Shown: positions 20,132-29,385, counted from the stretch's first letter. The stretch: 30,645 nucleotides of DNA from Basidiobolus meristosporus CBS 931.73 (GCA_002104905.1 MCFE01000846.1:1-30645); one strand, 5' to 3'. Notes: generated by a model from the sequence alone, not told the origin. Program-made: numbers and translations.

Positions 20132-20611
20132 AGGAAAAGGAAAAGGGAAAAATGTGTATTCAACCCTGAGACAGGGAGGCATGCAAAGAAAACTGCAGTT
20201 CTTGCCAATTATCACCACAAGCCCAAAACAGACTGAATTCTATTATAGTCAAGAAGAATTACCAACAAGAAAACAGCTGCTTTCACAAGTGCTGGAAGCA
20301 CAGACAGTTGAGCTACACTCCAGCAAGGTAGATGAGTTTGAAGTAAAAGGCAATTTGTATACCACAGCCTCCACATCCTACATTGTTGACAGAGTGGAGA
20401 TCCCACCAACAGACAAGGCTACAACATTGAGAGCTCAAACAACTATCACAATGCCTTCAGTGGAATTTTGGAACCTTAATAGGCACACTAAGAGGTTACA
20501 GCACTTCTTCAAGAGAAGTGCTCAAGAAAATGCACTGGAATATTGCAAGGATATATTGCAAAGACTGGCAGATGAGGTGCTAGACCCTGCAGTGCCTGTT
20601 GTATCCAAGAG

Positions 20612-20616
20612 AAAAG
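20612..20616. repeat. Chromovirus target duplication, left (AAAAG)
   Basis: AAAAG precedes the left LTR and recurs at 26518-26522 after the right LTR. Joining the flanks restores continuity with element A copy 1, which supports the site. Confidence 0.75.
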
Positions 20617-21296
20617 TGTAATAAAACTCTTGAATGAGTTAACTGAGCCTAAGTGGTAACTAAGTGCAGAATCTCAGAATTTGTCAATGGTGACAGAAAT
20701 ATTAGCAAGAAGTTCTGGTCTAGTATTGGTTTTGTATATAGTTGAGTTGGCCTATAAATGCAACAGAGTTGGTTTGCTATACAGGCTAGGCTTGGTGTTC
20801 TTGGGAATACTAGATGCGCTAGGCTTGGGTGGAGACTAGAACAGAATTGTGGAATTCTTAATTTTGCTGAGGCACAATTTTAATTTTGTTGAGACACACA
20901 CTAAACCAAAAGGTTCAGTAGACTTTATTTATACTTTTCTGATTGAGGTGCATTAGTAAGTGCCAAGAGACTGGACTAATGGAAATCTAATGGGGTGTTG
21001 ATAGGTGCAATAAGATAAATGAAAAATTGTATCATTAATTGGCTGATGTCTTGGCAACTGCTAAGTGGTTGGATAAATCTCAGATGACTAATCACTTGGA
21101 AAGGCTTAGCAGATAAGTTGAGGATGTAATGACCATATGAAAATTGATGGGGTGTGACAGCTAAAAATAGATTCTGAGAAGTGATGAAATAAACCATAAC
21201 AGGGATTAGTTATGTTTGGGTTAGGGAAAATCAGTTAGGGTAATAGATTTTCTGATGGAGTGACATTGGCCAAGTTTTCAATGTTGATACTCAACA
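20617..21296 (-). repeat. Chromovirus 3' LTR (left copy)
   Basis: In element orientation it starts TGTTGAGTATC and ends TTTTATTACA. A TATA box is present as AAAGTATAAATAAAG on minus at about 20936-20922. The polypurine tract GGGAGGAAATGA lies just before it (21308-21297). The central 461 bases (20689-21149) appear identical to the other LTR, while the ends differ at many positions. Confidence 0.95.
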
Positions 21297-21516
21297 TCAT
21301 TTCCTCCCAGGAGAGAAGTTTTCTGATACCTTCAGGGTTCCCCAGTGGCTCCAATACTGATCAATGATGGCAATATCATCAAAGTTGGTATAAGGTTCCT
21401 GGGTGTTGCATTTGACATCATAACCTTTCCACTTGACTAAATAAAGGCAATTTGGTGCTTCTCCATAATAGTCAACAATAGCTTCAAATTTGTAGGATTC
21501 AGAAGTAACTGGGTCT
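21297..21516 (-). pseudogene. Chromovirus chromodomain
   Basis: The minus strand encodes a chromodomain at the carboxy end of Pol: YKFEAIVDYYGEAPNC, LYLVKWKGYD and NFDDIAIIDQYW, with the hallmark YLVKWKGY box. Chromodomains bind methylated histone tails or other heterochromatin marks and guide integrase. Where the usual W-EP block is expected, the sequence has TQEP, so the aromatic cage Trp seems replaced. The stop codon (complement of 21297-21299) immediately precedes the LTR, and the last codons form the polypurine tract. A stop at about 21518 separates it from integrase in this copy. Confidence 0.85.
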
Positions 21517-21518
21517 TA

Positions 21519-22481
21519 AGACATCAGTTTGAGTGAAGAAGGTGGAAAGTTTTTGGGTAGCAGTGCTCCAGTATTGTCCTGAAGTACATAAGATCCTCCA
21601 GTAGTACATCTAACAACTTTAAATGGGCCTTCATATTTGGGGTCAAGTTTAGATTGTCAGATTGGATCTAGTGTCATGACATATAACCCATCTGGAATGC
21701 TGCTGTTCCTGTGTCTTGAGGCGTATGTTGAAGTCATCTTTTGCTGTTTAGCCTTACTTCTGGCACTGATAGCAGGGTAGACAATGTTTGTAAGGTACTC
21801 AAGCCAGTTCTTTAGCTTGTCTGTATTGAAACTTGCTAGCCCTGTATTCTGGTAGTCACCAAAGTGATTATATCTTCTTCCAACCATCTAAGAGAATAGT
21901 GTTGATCCATGCACAGCAGCAATTTTGGTGTTGATAGCATACTGTACAGTGGGAATGTACTTGTCCCAATTCTTCTTGATACCTTTGATAGATTTCCTGA
22001 GGATGTTCACTGAGGTCTGAACATGACTTTCAGCAAGTCCATTAGCTTTTGGATGATATGGAGTGATCAGACAGTGATCAATGGTGCTATTCTGGCAGAG
22101 GGCTTTGATCACATGATTTACAAGCTCTGTTCCCTTATCTGATTGAATGACCTTAGGGAATACAACAAGGCAGAAGAGCTTGAATAGTGCTTGTGCAATA
22201 GTGGCAGCATACTTGTTTAGGATAGCTTTGAGGAAGACAAAACGTGTGCAGACATCCACAATTGCAAAGAGGTAGTGATTGCCATTATCACTGGTGGTGA
22301 AAGGACCAGCTAGATCAATTGCAATATGATCCATAGGAAGGCTTGCATGGATGGGACTCAGGCGGTGAAATCCATGGCAGCTGATATTGTAAAGTTGACA
22401 TTCTCTGCAAGACTTGACAAGTTCTAGGCAGTCAGCTTTGATATTTGGCCAGTGATATCCATCAGAGTGTAGCTTCTTCAT
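21519..22481 (-). pseudogene. Chromovirus integrase relic
   Basis: The order on minus is an H2C2 zinc region (two His just upstream, HLLGHFG at about 22512-22492, with CRECQ at about 22408) and a catalytic core. The core shows IAIDLAGPF (first Asp), QSDKGTE (second Asp) and GLAESHV (Glu), so all three catalytic residues are present. A TAG at about 21888 breaks the frame before MVGRRYNHFGDY. The GPY/F module follows at 21650-21530 (LDPKYEGPFKVV, then VLQDNTGALLP). The enzyme would join element DNA to the genome. It is split from RNase H by a frameshift near 22480. Confidence 0.85.
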
Positions 22482-23169
22482 AAGTGGGTTGGCTCCAAAG
22501 TGTCCAAGTAGATGACTCTCTGTATCAACATTTTCCTTTCATTGGTATGTGGGATTTTCCAGGTTGCTGAATACAGTTGAGTAATTATTTTGGAAGTTGT
22601 AGTGAGCTTACTGATTATGTCAGTAGTCACATGTCCCTCCCAAGGTGAAGTTGGGAAGAGTCTTGAAAGGTAGTCAGGCAGAATGTTGAAGATTCCTGGA
22701 CAATGAATAACTGTATATTGATAATCAAGTAGAGTATCAAGCCAGTTGGTAAGCATTGGAGTCAGAGTCTTTGAGTGCAGATATAGACAAGGGCTTGGTG
22801 GTTGGTGTACAAAGTAAAAGAGTTACCCCATAAGTACTGATGAAACTTCTTCAAGGCAAAGGCTATAGCAAGTAGCTCCTCCTTGGTGGCAGAGTAGTTT
22901 CTCTCAGCAGGTTGTAGCAATCTGGCTTGGAAAGAGATCCAGTGAGGAAGATTTTGGTCTTCATCCTGGTATAGGACAGTCCCTAACCCAACATTAAATG
23001 CATCTGCAGCAACAACAAAGGTCTTAGCAAAGTCTGGGTAGGATGAGGTCAGTGCCTGTGGGAGCAACTGGCAGAGTGACTCAAATGCTTGATCATGAAC
23101 CTTGTTCCAGGCTAAGGGAAGATCAGGACTATGGTGTAATGCATCCAAAGGGGCACTCAATGAGGACAT
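22482..23169 (-). pseudogene. Chromovirus RNase H relic
   Basis: The frame 23169-22762 shows VVAADAFNVGLGTVLYQ (first Asp), ATKEELLAIAFALKKF (Glu) and LYTNHQALVY. In active enzymes the last motif is TDH, so the third catalytic Asp is Asn here, a G to A change in a former CG context. A one-base frameshift at about 22770 leads to MLTNWLDTLLDYQYTV and the PG-x-x-N-x-LPDYLSR tail in the frame 22756-22478. Inactive as read. Confidence 0.82.
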
Positions 23170-23800
23170 GAGAGGAATGTGTTCCCTGAAATAAATGAAT
23201 ACACCAAGTTAATGTTGGAGTTGCTTAGCACTAGTGGGTTTTGGCCATTTGGGAATATTGACCAGCTCAAAAGGATCAAGCTGGTGGCCATCTTGTGCCA
23301 CAATGAACCCAAGTAGATTGATATTGAGGCAGGCAAAGCTGCACTTTTCTGCATTAAGAATCAGTCCAGCAGCTGTCAGTCTATTGATTACATCAGTGAC
23401 ATGGGTTGCATGATCATCATGGTTTGTGGAAAATATGATGACATCATCAACAAATACTAAGGTGTATGGTGCATTCTTGAGTATTATAGTCATGACTCTC
23501 TGGAACTTGCTGGTCAGTGTCTTTAGGCCAAACGGAGCTCCCTGAAACATCCATTGCATATTATTCCAAGTAAAGGCAGTCTTATGCTGATGATCAGGAT
23601 GGATCTGGAATTGGTGATATGCATCCTTCAAGTCCAATTTGGAGAATACCTTTGAGCCTGATAGTGAGGAAATGATTTCCTTGATTATTGGAATTGGAAA
23701 TTTATCATCTTGGAGAAGCTTGTGCAGAGGTCTAGGGTGCAAACAGGGTCTCTTCAAAGTTAGATTTCCATAAGCATTTTTTTTTAGGTGCAAGCATCAT
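23170..23800 (-). pseudogene. Chromovirus reverse transcriptase relic
   Basis: The frame 23793-23209 covers FPIPIIKEIISSLSGSKVF, KLDLKDAYHQFQIHP (first Asp), APFGLKTLTSKFQRVM and the catalytic FVDDVIIF box at 23456-23433. The amino end is joined to the protease frame by a frameshift at a run of nine T (about 23779-23787 on plus), where one base less would keep the SPMMLAPKK block in frame; a homopolymer reading error is possible. A stop at about 23207 separates it from the tail leading into RNase H (GVFIYFREHIPLMS). Confidence 0.88.
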
Positions 23801-24463
23801 AGGGCTGTTGAATGTTGTGTTGACAGGGGCCTGAGTGATAATTTCATGGTCAGCCCACTTTTGGACTATTTCATCAATGAAGTGTTGACAAGAATGCAGA
23901 ACTGGGTATTGCCTCCTTCTTGTTGACTCACCAGGTTGGATTTCTAGTGTAACAATGGATTCTGGAATAGTGCAGAAACTGTTCCCAGGAATGGCTTGGT
24001 TTCTTTCTATGTCCGGCTGAGTTTCCAATTTGATTGATAGAGAATACGCTTGAAAAGTTGGGGTTGACTCCTCTATTTCCAGATGGTGAGAGATAATGAC
24101 TGGAATCTGATCCATTCTGGGTGGCTGAGACATATTGATTCCAGGAATTGAAACTGGTAGTCCGCCTATGTGAAAGCCAAGTTTGGTGAGGGTGACTAGA
24201 CCAATGACTACCTGAGGTCCATCTTGAATGTCACTAACTTCCTTCTGATGAGTTATAGTTATTGAACCACAGTGAATGCTGATTGGGTTGGTGATACCAA
24301 TTTTTGGGGCTGAGAGGTCCTTAGCCGCATGTATAACTTTTCCTGGTTGCTTTTCAATTGCCAATTTAAGCTCTTTGACCACATTAGGTGATACAATAGA
24401 ATTGGATGATCCAGTATCCAGTAGTGCTATGTATGATTGGCCATTGAGTTTGAGTGGCACCAT
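23801..24463 (-). pseudogene. Chromovirus aspartic protease
   Basis: The frame starts with ATG at 24463 and carries the retropepsin active site IALLDTGSSNSIVSP at about 24430-24390. This would process the polyprotein. It continues as the linker to reverse transcriptase, ending with the conserved TFNSPMMLAPKK at about 23815-23780. The frame is open for 243 codons, but the true start lies upstream in gag-pol, separated by stops in the zinc knuckle region. Confidence 0.85.
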
Positions 24464-24599
24464 TATAGCTTTTAGCCGTGCAATTGGTTGCTCCTTCTCT
24501 TGAACACTTGCAATTTTAGCCAGAGTTTCAAAGAGGTTATGATAATCTTGAACTGTAAGTTCTTCATATGCTTGCTCTTACATTATCATATCATTGGGT

Positions 24600-25781
24600 G
24601 AATGATCATCTAGAATCTGAGTAATTTTTGCCAATGGTGTAGAGTTCTTCTCAGGACAGGCAAGTGATCTATGTCACATCTTTCCACATTTAAATCATTT
24701 GTCATCAGCATATGGATAATCAATTTTGGTGTTTTGCTGCTTCTCTGACGTGTTTCCAGACTTGTTTCACTGCATGGTGATACCTTTGCATTCACAGGTA
24801 GAATGATAGCATCTTCCATTAAGCTCACAATGCTTGCTAGTGTTTGACTTTTTCTTAGTCATATGACTGCTCTCTTTTCCAGGTTGTTGCTGCATCTTGA
24901 ATGGAGTTGCCTGAAGCCTGACTAAGAGCTGCAGTCATAGTGATTGCAAGTGTACATGTCTCTGCAATTTTGTCATAGGTACATGCAGGGTTGCATGCTA
25001 TGACAATAGTAATACTGCTCTGTAGCTGGTGTGAAAAGTTTGAAAGAAAATGAGAAGTAAGCAATGGATTGTCATCACTAACTCCAGCAAGTCTCATTTG
25101 TCTCTGGAATCTATCACAGAAGTGTTGCGCAGATTCACCTTTTTGGATTTTAGTTTTCCATAATTTGCAGTTTAGATGTACTTTCTTGAGGGGATCTTCA
25201 AAATGGCCACAAAAGAGGTTCTGCGCAACTTTCCATGTACTATTGGAAGGAATGTTCACCTCAACCCAGTCAGCATCTTGCATGGTGAGACAGAGAGGCA
25301 GAAATCTTGCCCAATTGGTGTCAGGGTCTAGCTGGTGCGCAGCTAAGATGTGACTAAGCTTGTAAAGAAACTCAGTCAGATTCTTTATGACAGTGGCTCC
25401 TTCAGCATAAAGAGGCAAGGATCTTGGGACAACCACTGGGGTAGGTCTAGAGGGAGATGTAGATCTGGAGGATCCAAAGGCATGACTTCTTGGTGGCTGA
25501 TGTAGAGCAAGGCTTGGTGGATTTTCAATGCTGTCAGTTATAATGGCAACATTCTCCAGGGCTTCTTTGATAATTCCAATTTCATCTTGATAACCAGAAA
25601 CACCTTCAAGAAGTTCATCTTTACAATGATTGTCAGATCTTGTCTTGGCAAGCTTTGAGTGCTCAAGCATCAAAGTGTTTCTTTCATGCATGATGTTTTC
25701 AAGCTGTTCAGTTAGTTGTTCCTGATTTCTGCGGGCTTCTTCCAACATGGAAAGATTTGGAGTGCTTGCTGCTGAGGACAT
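24600..25781 (-). pseudogene. Chromovirus gag
   Basis: The frame begins with ATG at 25781, 61 bases after the 5' LTR, and is open for 308 codons to 24855. It starts with a coiled coil (EEARRNQEQLTEQLENIMH), followed by a proline/serine linker and a retrotransposon capsid region (AQNLFCGHFEDPLKKVHL, then KGESAQHFCDRFQRQMRLA). A zinc knuckle relic lies at about 24697-24654, readable as C-G-K-M-stop-H-R-S-L-A-C, with stops at the first Cys and at the Gly before His. Gag would package element RNA. Confidence 0.85.
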
Positions 25782-25799
25782 ATTGGAATGAGGCTGAAT

Positions 25800-25842
25800 G
25801 TAATGGAATTCAACAAAATAAATGTTGTATTCAAGAAGAAAG
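25800..25842 (-). other. Chromovirus primer binding region, no tRNA match
   Basis: Directly after the 5' LTR the minus strand reads CTTTCTTCTTGAATACAAC, which lacks the TGG that starts a normal tRNA primer site. A ten-base ATTTTGTTGA (complement of 25810-25819) is complementary to TCAACAAAAT downstream of the TATA box in the LTR, which could hint at self-priming, but AT-rich chance pairing is just as possible. Confidence 0.3.
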
Positions 25843-26517
25843 TGTAATAAAACTCTTGAATGAGTTTACTGAACCTAAGTGATAACTAAGTGCAGAATCT
25901 TAGAATTTGTCAAGGGTGACAGAAATATTAGCAAGAAGTTCTGGTCTAGTATTGGTTTTGTATATAGTTGAGTTGGCCTATAAATGCAACAGAGTTGGTT
26001 TGCTATACAGGCTAGGCTTGGTGTTCTTGGGAATACTAGATGCGCTAGGCTTGGGTGGAGACTAGAACAGAATTGTGGAATTCTTAATTTTGCTGAGGCA
26101 CAATTTTAATTTTGTTGAGACACACACTAAACCAAAAGGTTCAGTAGACTTTATTTATACTTTTCTGATTGAGGTGCATTAGTAAGTGCCAAGAGACTGG
26201 ACTAATGGAAATCTAATGGGGTGTTGATAGGTGCAATAAGATAAATGAAAAATTGTATCATTAATTGGCTGATGTCTTGGCAACTGCTAAGTGGTTGGAT
26301 AAATCTCAGATGACTAATCACTTGGAAAGGCTTAGCAGATAAGTTGAGGATGTAATGACCATATGAAAATTGATGAGGTATGACAGCTAAAAATAGATTC
26401 TGAGAAGTGATAAAATAAACCATAACAGGGATTAGTTACATTTGGGTAGGGAAAATCAGTTAGGGTACTAGATTTGATAATGGAGTGAAATTTGCAAAGT
26501 TTTCAATGTTGATGCAA
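25843..26517 (-). repeat. Chromovirus 5' LTR (right copy)
   Basis: This is the partner of 20617-21296 at a constant offset of 5226 bases through most of its length. The outer end (the LTR start in element orientation) lost or changed about eight bases, reading GTTGATGCAA before the AAAAG duplication instead of the expected CTCAACA. The central part is identical to the 3' LTR. Confidence 0.93.
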
Positions 26518-26522
26518 AAAAG
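26518..26522. repeat. Chromovirus target duplication, right (AAAAG)
   Basis: This is the second copy of the five-base duplication described at 20612-20616. Confidence 0.72.
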
Positions 26523-27093
26523 TACCTGTTGAAGACCAGGATGTGTTGGAACCAGTGAATCAACAGTGGCATAAAGCTGTTGGGTTTGTGCCAAAGTCAT
26601 GGAACCAGAGCATTACAGCCAAAATACTTATTGAGTGGTGGATTTTAATAGAGTTACTTGTTGAGTGAGGGGTTGGGCTTAATGTCAGTGTAGGGTATAG
26701 GGACTTGATTAAGTGAATACAATTGGCAATTGAGGTACAACTGAAGTTTCAATGTCAAGAAATCAATATGTATGCATGAAAGGTAAGAGAAATGGTTGAG
26801 TCAGGAAGTACGGAGTGTGAAAAAGAGGCAATAGCTGTTCAATGCAAACAAACATAGGAGGCAATAGAGTGTCCAGGATGCAAAAGTGAGCAAATTGACA
26901 GGGGACCAATCAAAAGCCATAAATACATGGATGTGATAAAAATGTTGACTAAGTTTTTTGTGAAATCTGGGGTGCAATTATTTTTCAACAGTTTCTGGAT
27001 GGTGTCCTGATGGGATCAGTACCTCTTAGTCACGGGACTTTAACTTTGTGATGACCTTTTGATGGGATCATCTCAATAATATTTCATAGGGTC
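26523..27093 (+). mobile_element. Element A copy 2, right part
   Basis: Homologous to about 583-1146 of copy 1 throughout. The first 240 bases encode the W-rich carboxy domain (QQWHKAVGFVPKSWNQS, then EWWILIELLVE) with in-frame stops at about 26668 and 26716. The rest is non-coding and includes two TGATGGGATCA repeats (about 27009 and 27060). Homology between the copies stops at TTTCATAGGG, which I take as the element end. Confidence 0.6.
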
Positions 27094-27270
27094 TTTCAAA
27101 TATCCTAAAGTGTGCTGTGAGAGTCATGGTTATATTGGATGAAAATGAGAGAACATGTAGTTTATGTGGTCTTCACTTAATGATTTAATGAATGTAAAAG
27201 TAATATTTATACTTTTACATGATTTTGGCAGAGCAAACACAAAAAATAGGTTAAGGAAGGTCCCAAGAAC
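27094..27270. other. Flank between element A and Copia, contains a hairpin
   Basis: No gene. An 11-base perfect inverted repeat (ATGTAAAAGTA and its complement, seven-base loop) lies at 27192-27220. The stretch contains the target of the Copia insertion, but its right-hand duplication is outside what can be tested here. Confidence 0.4.
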
Positions 27271-27639
27271 TGTTGAAATATTGGACTATTTGGTATCATT
27301 CAGCAGCTAAAAATTTACTTAACAATTCTAGGCTAGTCTTAGTCACTGTAGGACTCATTTACTGCCTTAACTTTGCCACTTTCTTCAGATATATGATCTT
27401 ATGATTATTCCCCTATAGTCAGGATCAAATTAGCACTATTACCAAACATTATGTACTAACCCTGAAACTGTTACAGAATGCTCCTGAATATTGAGAAACC
27501 CTCCCTACTTAGTGTTGCAGCTCTATTACTTCTACAAAGGTATAAATACTGAGCTTCTTTATGAATAAACAACAGTTCAACTATTATCACTATTTCTTGA
27601 TAAGTTCCTTATATCCAAATCACTTCTTAAATTGCAACA
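27271..27639 (+). repeat. Copia 5' LTR
   Basis: It starts TGTTGAAATATTGG and ends AAATTGCAACA, giving a TGTTG/CAACA terminal inverted repeat. A TATA box (GGTATAAATACTG) lies at about 27539-27551 and an AATAAAC polyadenylation-like motif at about 27565. The end is fixed by the primer site that follows. The start is inferred from the inverted repeat, because the second LTR is not visible. Confidence 0.75.
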
Positions 27640-27651
27640 GGTTATGAGCCC
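27640..27651 (+). other. Copia primer binding site (initiator Met tRNA)
   Basis: GGTTATGAGCCC directly after the LTR is complementary to the 3' part of an initiator methionine tRNA. This is the usual primer of Ty1/Copia elements. Confidence 0.7.
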
Positions 27652-27675
27652 CGATTGCCTTAATCTATTCTAAAG

Positions 27676-29073
27676 ATGACTTCTACCAGCAAACAAAGCA
27701 ATACCAACATCTTCCCTGTAAAGGAGAGGTTTGATGGGAAGAACTACAGACTTTGGAGAATCAAGATGCAGATCCACCTTGAGGAAAGAAAGCTTTGGAA
27801 CATAGTAACAGGAAAGGAAGTTGAGCCCAAAGGAACAGCAGAAGATGTGGAGAAGTTTCAAGAGAAGGAGAGAAAGGCCTTCAATGCAATATGCATCAAT
27901 GTGCAAGACTCCTTCATTGGACAAATCCATGCCTCAAATACTACCAAAGCAGCATGGGAATCCTTAGAGAAGATCTTTAGAGCAAAGTCAGTATCAAGCA
28001 AGCTTTATTTGAAACAAAAGTTCTTCAACATGAGAAAAAAGCCAGATGATGACATGCTACAACTCATTACCAGAATGGAGACACTTGCAGAAGACCTTTA
28101 CAGTATTAATGCTGGTGTAGATGATGAAGAAAAGATACTCTGTCTGCTTTGCAGCCTACCAGACAAGTATGAGCCACTCATACTTTCTTTTGAAAGCAGA
28201 GAAGACAACTTGACTTTAGACTATGTCAAAGGAAGACTTCTCCATGAAGAACTCAGACGTAATGATCAAGCAGAGAAAATTGAAGATAATGCTTTATTCA
28301 GCTCAGAAAGGCATACAGAAAAGAAGGGAAAGCAACAAAACCAAAGAAAATCTGGCTGCTGTAACTACTGTAAGAAGCCAGGACACTGGGCAAGAGAATG
28401 CAAGAAGAAACAAGCAGACGAAAAACAGAAACTAGAGCAGGCAAACCATATAACTACTGATGAACAGCTATTTGTCACTGTACAAGAGAGTGCAAGTAAC
28501 CGAAGTAATGAATGGTATATTGACTCTGGAGCATCACAGCATATTTGTGGTATAAAGGATTGGTTCAGCAACTTAAAGACTATTCCCGTAAGAAAGGTTT
28601 ATCTGGGAGATAACTCTGCATTAGAAGCTACCGCCAGTGGGTCTATACAACTAAATATGAGTGATAACTCAGGGGCAACAACAGCAAAACTGACTTACGT
28701 ACTCTATGTACCTGGAATAGCTAAGAACCTACTCTCAGTCAGTAAAGCAACTACTCAGGGACTGAAATTTGTTTTTACTAAGCTGAGCTGCTCAATATTG
28801 AGTGAAAATGGACAAAAATTAGCTTTGGGAATCAGAGATCACAATATATACAAGTTACAATGCAAGATCATTGTACCTGAGTATGTCAACATTGCTGAAA
28901 CTGATGAAACCAACTGGGAGACGTGGCATAGGAGGCTAGGACACATAGGGGAACAGAAAATGAGCCAATTGGTGAAAAATCAGCTTGTTTTGGGCCTAAA
29001 ATGTTACAAGTCTTGGTATAAGAGTTGTAGAGGAATAGGGAGTTTAGCTAGTATTGTATTCACTAAAACTTGA
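27676..29073 (+). CDS. Copia Gag-protease-(pre-integrase) polyprotein, truncated
   Basis: The frame starts with ATG at 27676, 36 bases after the LTR. The gag region (residues 1-200) includes FDGKNYRLWRIKMQIHLEE and the WESLEKIF block typical of Copia capsids. A zinc knuckle CCNYCKKPGHWAREC lies at about residues 230-250. The protease active site WYIDSGASQHICG lies at about residues 280-292, with the DSGA triad. The GAG-pre-integrase motif WHRRLGHIGEQKMSQL lies at about residues 417-432. At codon 442 the frame enters the Gypsy-4 LTR and ends by chance at 29073, so the last 24 codons are foreign. No internal stop is present. Confidence 0.9.
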   Translation: MTSTSKQSNTNIFPVKERFDGKNYRLWRIKMQIHLEERKLWNIVTGKEVEPKGTAEDVEKFQEKERKAFNAICINVQDSFIGQIHASNTTKAAWESLEKIFRAKSVSSKLYLKQKFFNMRKKPDDDMLQLITRMETLAEDLYSINAGVDDEEKILCLLCSLPDKYEPLILSFESREDNLTLDYVKGRLLHEELRRNDQAEKIEDNALFSSERHTEKKGKQQNQRKSGCCNYCKKPGHWARECKKKQADEKQKLEQANHITTDEQLFVTVQESASNRSNEWYIDSGASQHICGIKDWFSNLKTIPVRKVYLGDNSALEATASGSIQLNMSDNSGATTAKLTYVLYVPGIAKNLLSVSKATTQGLKFVFTKLSCSILSENGQKLALGIRDHNIYKLQCKIIVPEYVNIAETDETNWETWHRRLGHIGEQKMSQLVKNQLVLGLKCYKSWYKSCRGIGSLASIVFTKT

Positions 29074-29369
29074 ACTGATTTTTATTGAGGTTCCAGCAGC
29101 TCCTTATATACATTTTGCCAGATCAATTGCTGACTAATTGTATTTCCTAATGTAGGTTGTGGCTGATGACTCATTTGATTGCATCATCATCACCCAATAG
29201 GATCCTACTTAATATATCTATTTCTGTCTGATAAGGATCTGCTGATTCATTTGCTGACTAATGCTACTGATTTCATAGATAATACTGATGTACTGATAAC
29301 CTAAACATATACTAACTGATTTGACTAAAAACTGATCTAACTTAAACATTCAAGCGGCAGATCATAACA
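29002..29369 (-). repeat. Gypsy-4 3' LTR
   Basis: In element orientation it starts TGTTATGATCTGC and ends CTTGTAACA, with a TGTTA/TAACA inverted end. A TATA box, TGTATATAAGGAGC on minus, lies at about 29105-29092. The partner LTR is outside the window, so the limits rest on the terminal repeat and the polypurine tract. Confidence 0.8.
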
Positions 29370-29385
29370 TTCTCCCCTACTAAAG
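29370..29385 (-). other. Gypsy-4 polypurine tract
   Basis: AGTAGGGGAGAA on the minus strand lies directly before the 3' LTR, the expected start point for plus-strand DNA synthesis. It falls just inside the end of the integrase frame or right after it. Confidence 0.75.

Larger units (their letters stand above)
18116..20616 (+). mobile_element. Element A copy 2, left part
   Basis: This is homologous to 215-575 of copy 1 at its beginning and end, and continues at 26518-27093 after the chromovirus. It carries the longer version of the element A gene. The TATAAATAAAG at 18700-18710 is conserved with copy 1, as is the beginning of the gene, where GGCTCTCAGTCAAGTAGGCA at 18943-18962 matches copy 1. 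No terminal repeats are recognised. The left limit of the element is unclear because it merges with the Tnp2 5' flank. Confidence 0.5.
18878..20616 (+). pseudogene. Element A gene, long version, broken
   Basis: Frames 18878-19195, 19253-19501, 19592-19795 and 19998-20621 follow each other on plus and probably derive from one gene. The first holds a Gln/Ala-rich helix (LMKQLAAVADKIHAKSQRN). The middle includes a duplicated block (19787-19925 and 19993-20131). The last ends with LQHFFKRSAQENALEYC and a basic VVSKRKV, where the chromovirus inserted; it resumes at 26518 with the W-rich domain seen in copy 1. I do not recognise the family. Composition (polar, Lys/Gln-rich, coiled coil) would suit a DNA-binding or gag-like protein, but no zinc knuckle is seen. 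Confidence 0.4.
20617..26517 (-). mobile_element. Chromovirus (Ty3/Gypsy with chromodomain), decayed
   Basis: A 5.9-kb element on the minus strand with LTRs of about 680 and 675 bp, gag, protease, reverse transcriptase, RNase H, integrase with a GPY/F module, and a carboxy-terminal chromodomain that directly abuts the 3' LTR. AAAAG duplications flank it. Several stops and frameshifts make it inactive, but every domain is recognisable. Chromodomain integrases usually direct insertion to heterochromatin, which fits this TE-packed setting. Confidence 0.95.
27271..29001 (+). mobile_element. Copia (Ty1) element, 5' part
   Basis: A 5' LTR, primer site, and gag-protease frame of a Ty1/Copia element, interrupted at 29001/29002 by the LTR of Gypsy-4. 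Integrase, reverse transcriptase and the 3' LTR are not in the window and may lie beyond Gypsy-4. The visible reading frame has no stop, so the element was probably young when hit. Confidence 0.9.

Noticed and set aside
20976-21197. Identical 73-codon frames here and at 26202-26423
   Set aside because: They are repeated only because both lie in LTRs of one element; the plus-strand neighbours and the lack of motifs argue against coding.
24276-25353. Plus-strand frames at 24276-24503 and 25069-25353
   Set aside because: Both are antisense to protease and gag of the minus-strand chromovirus.
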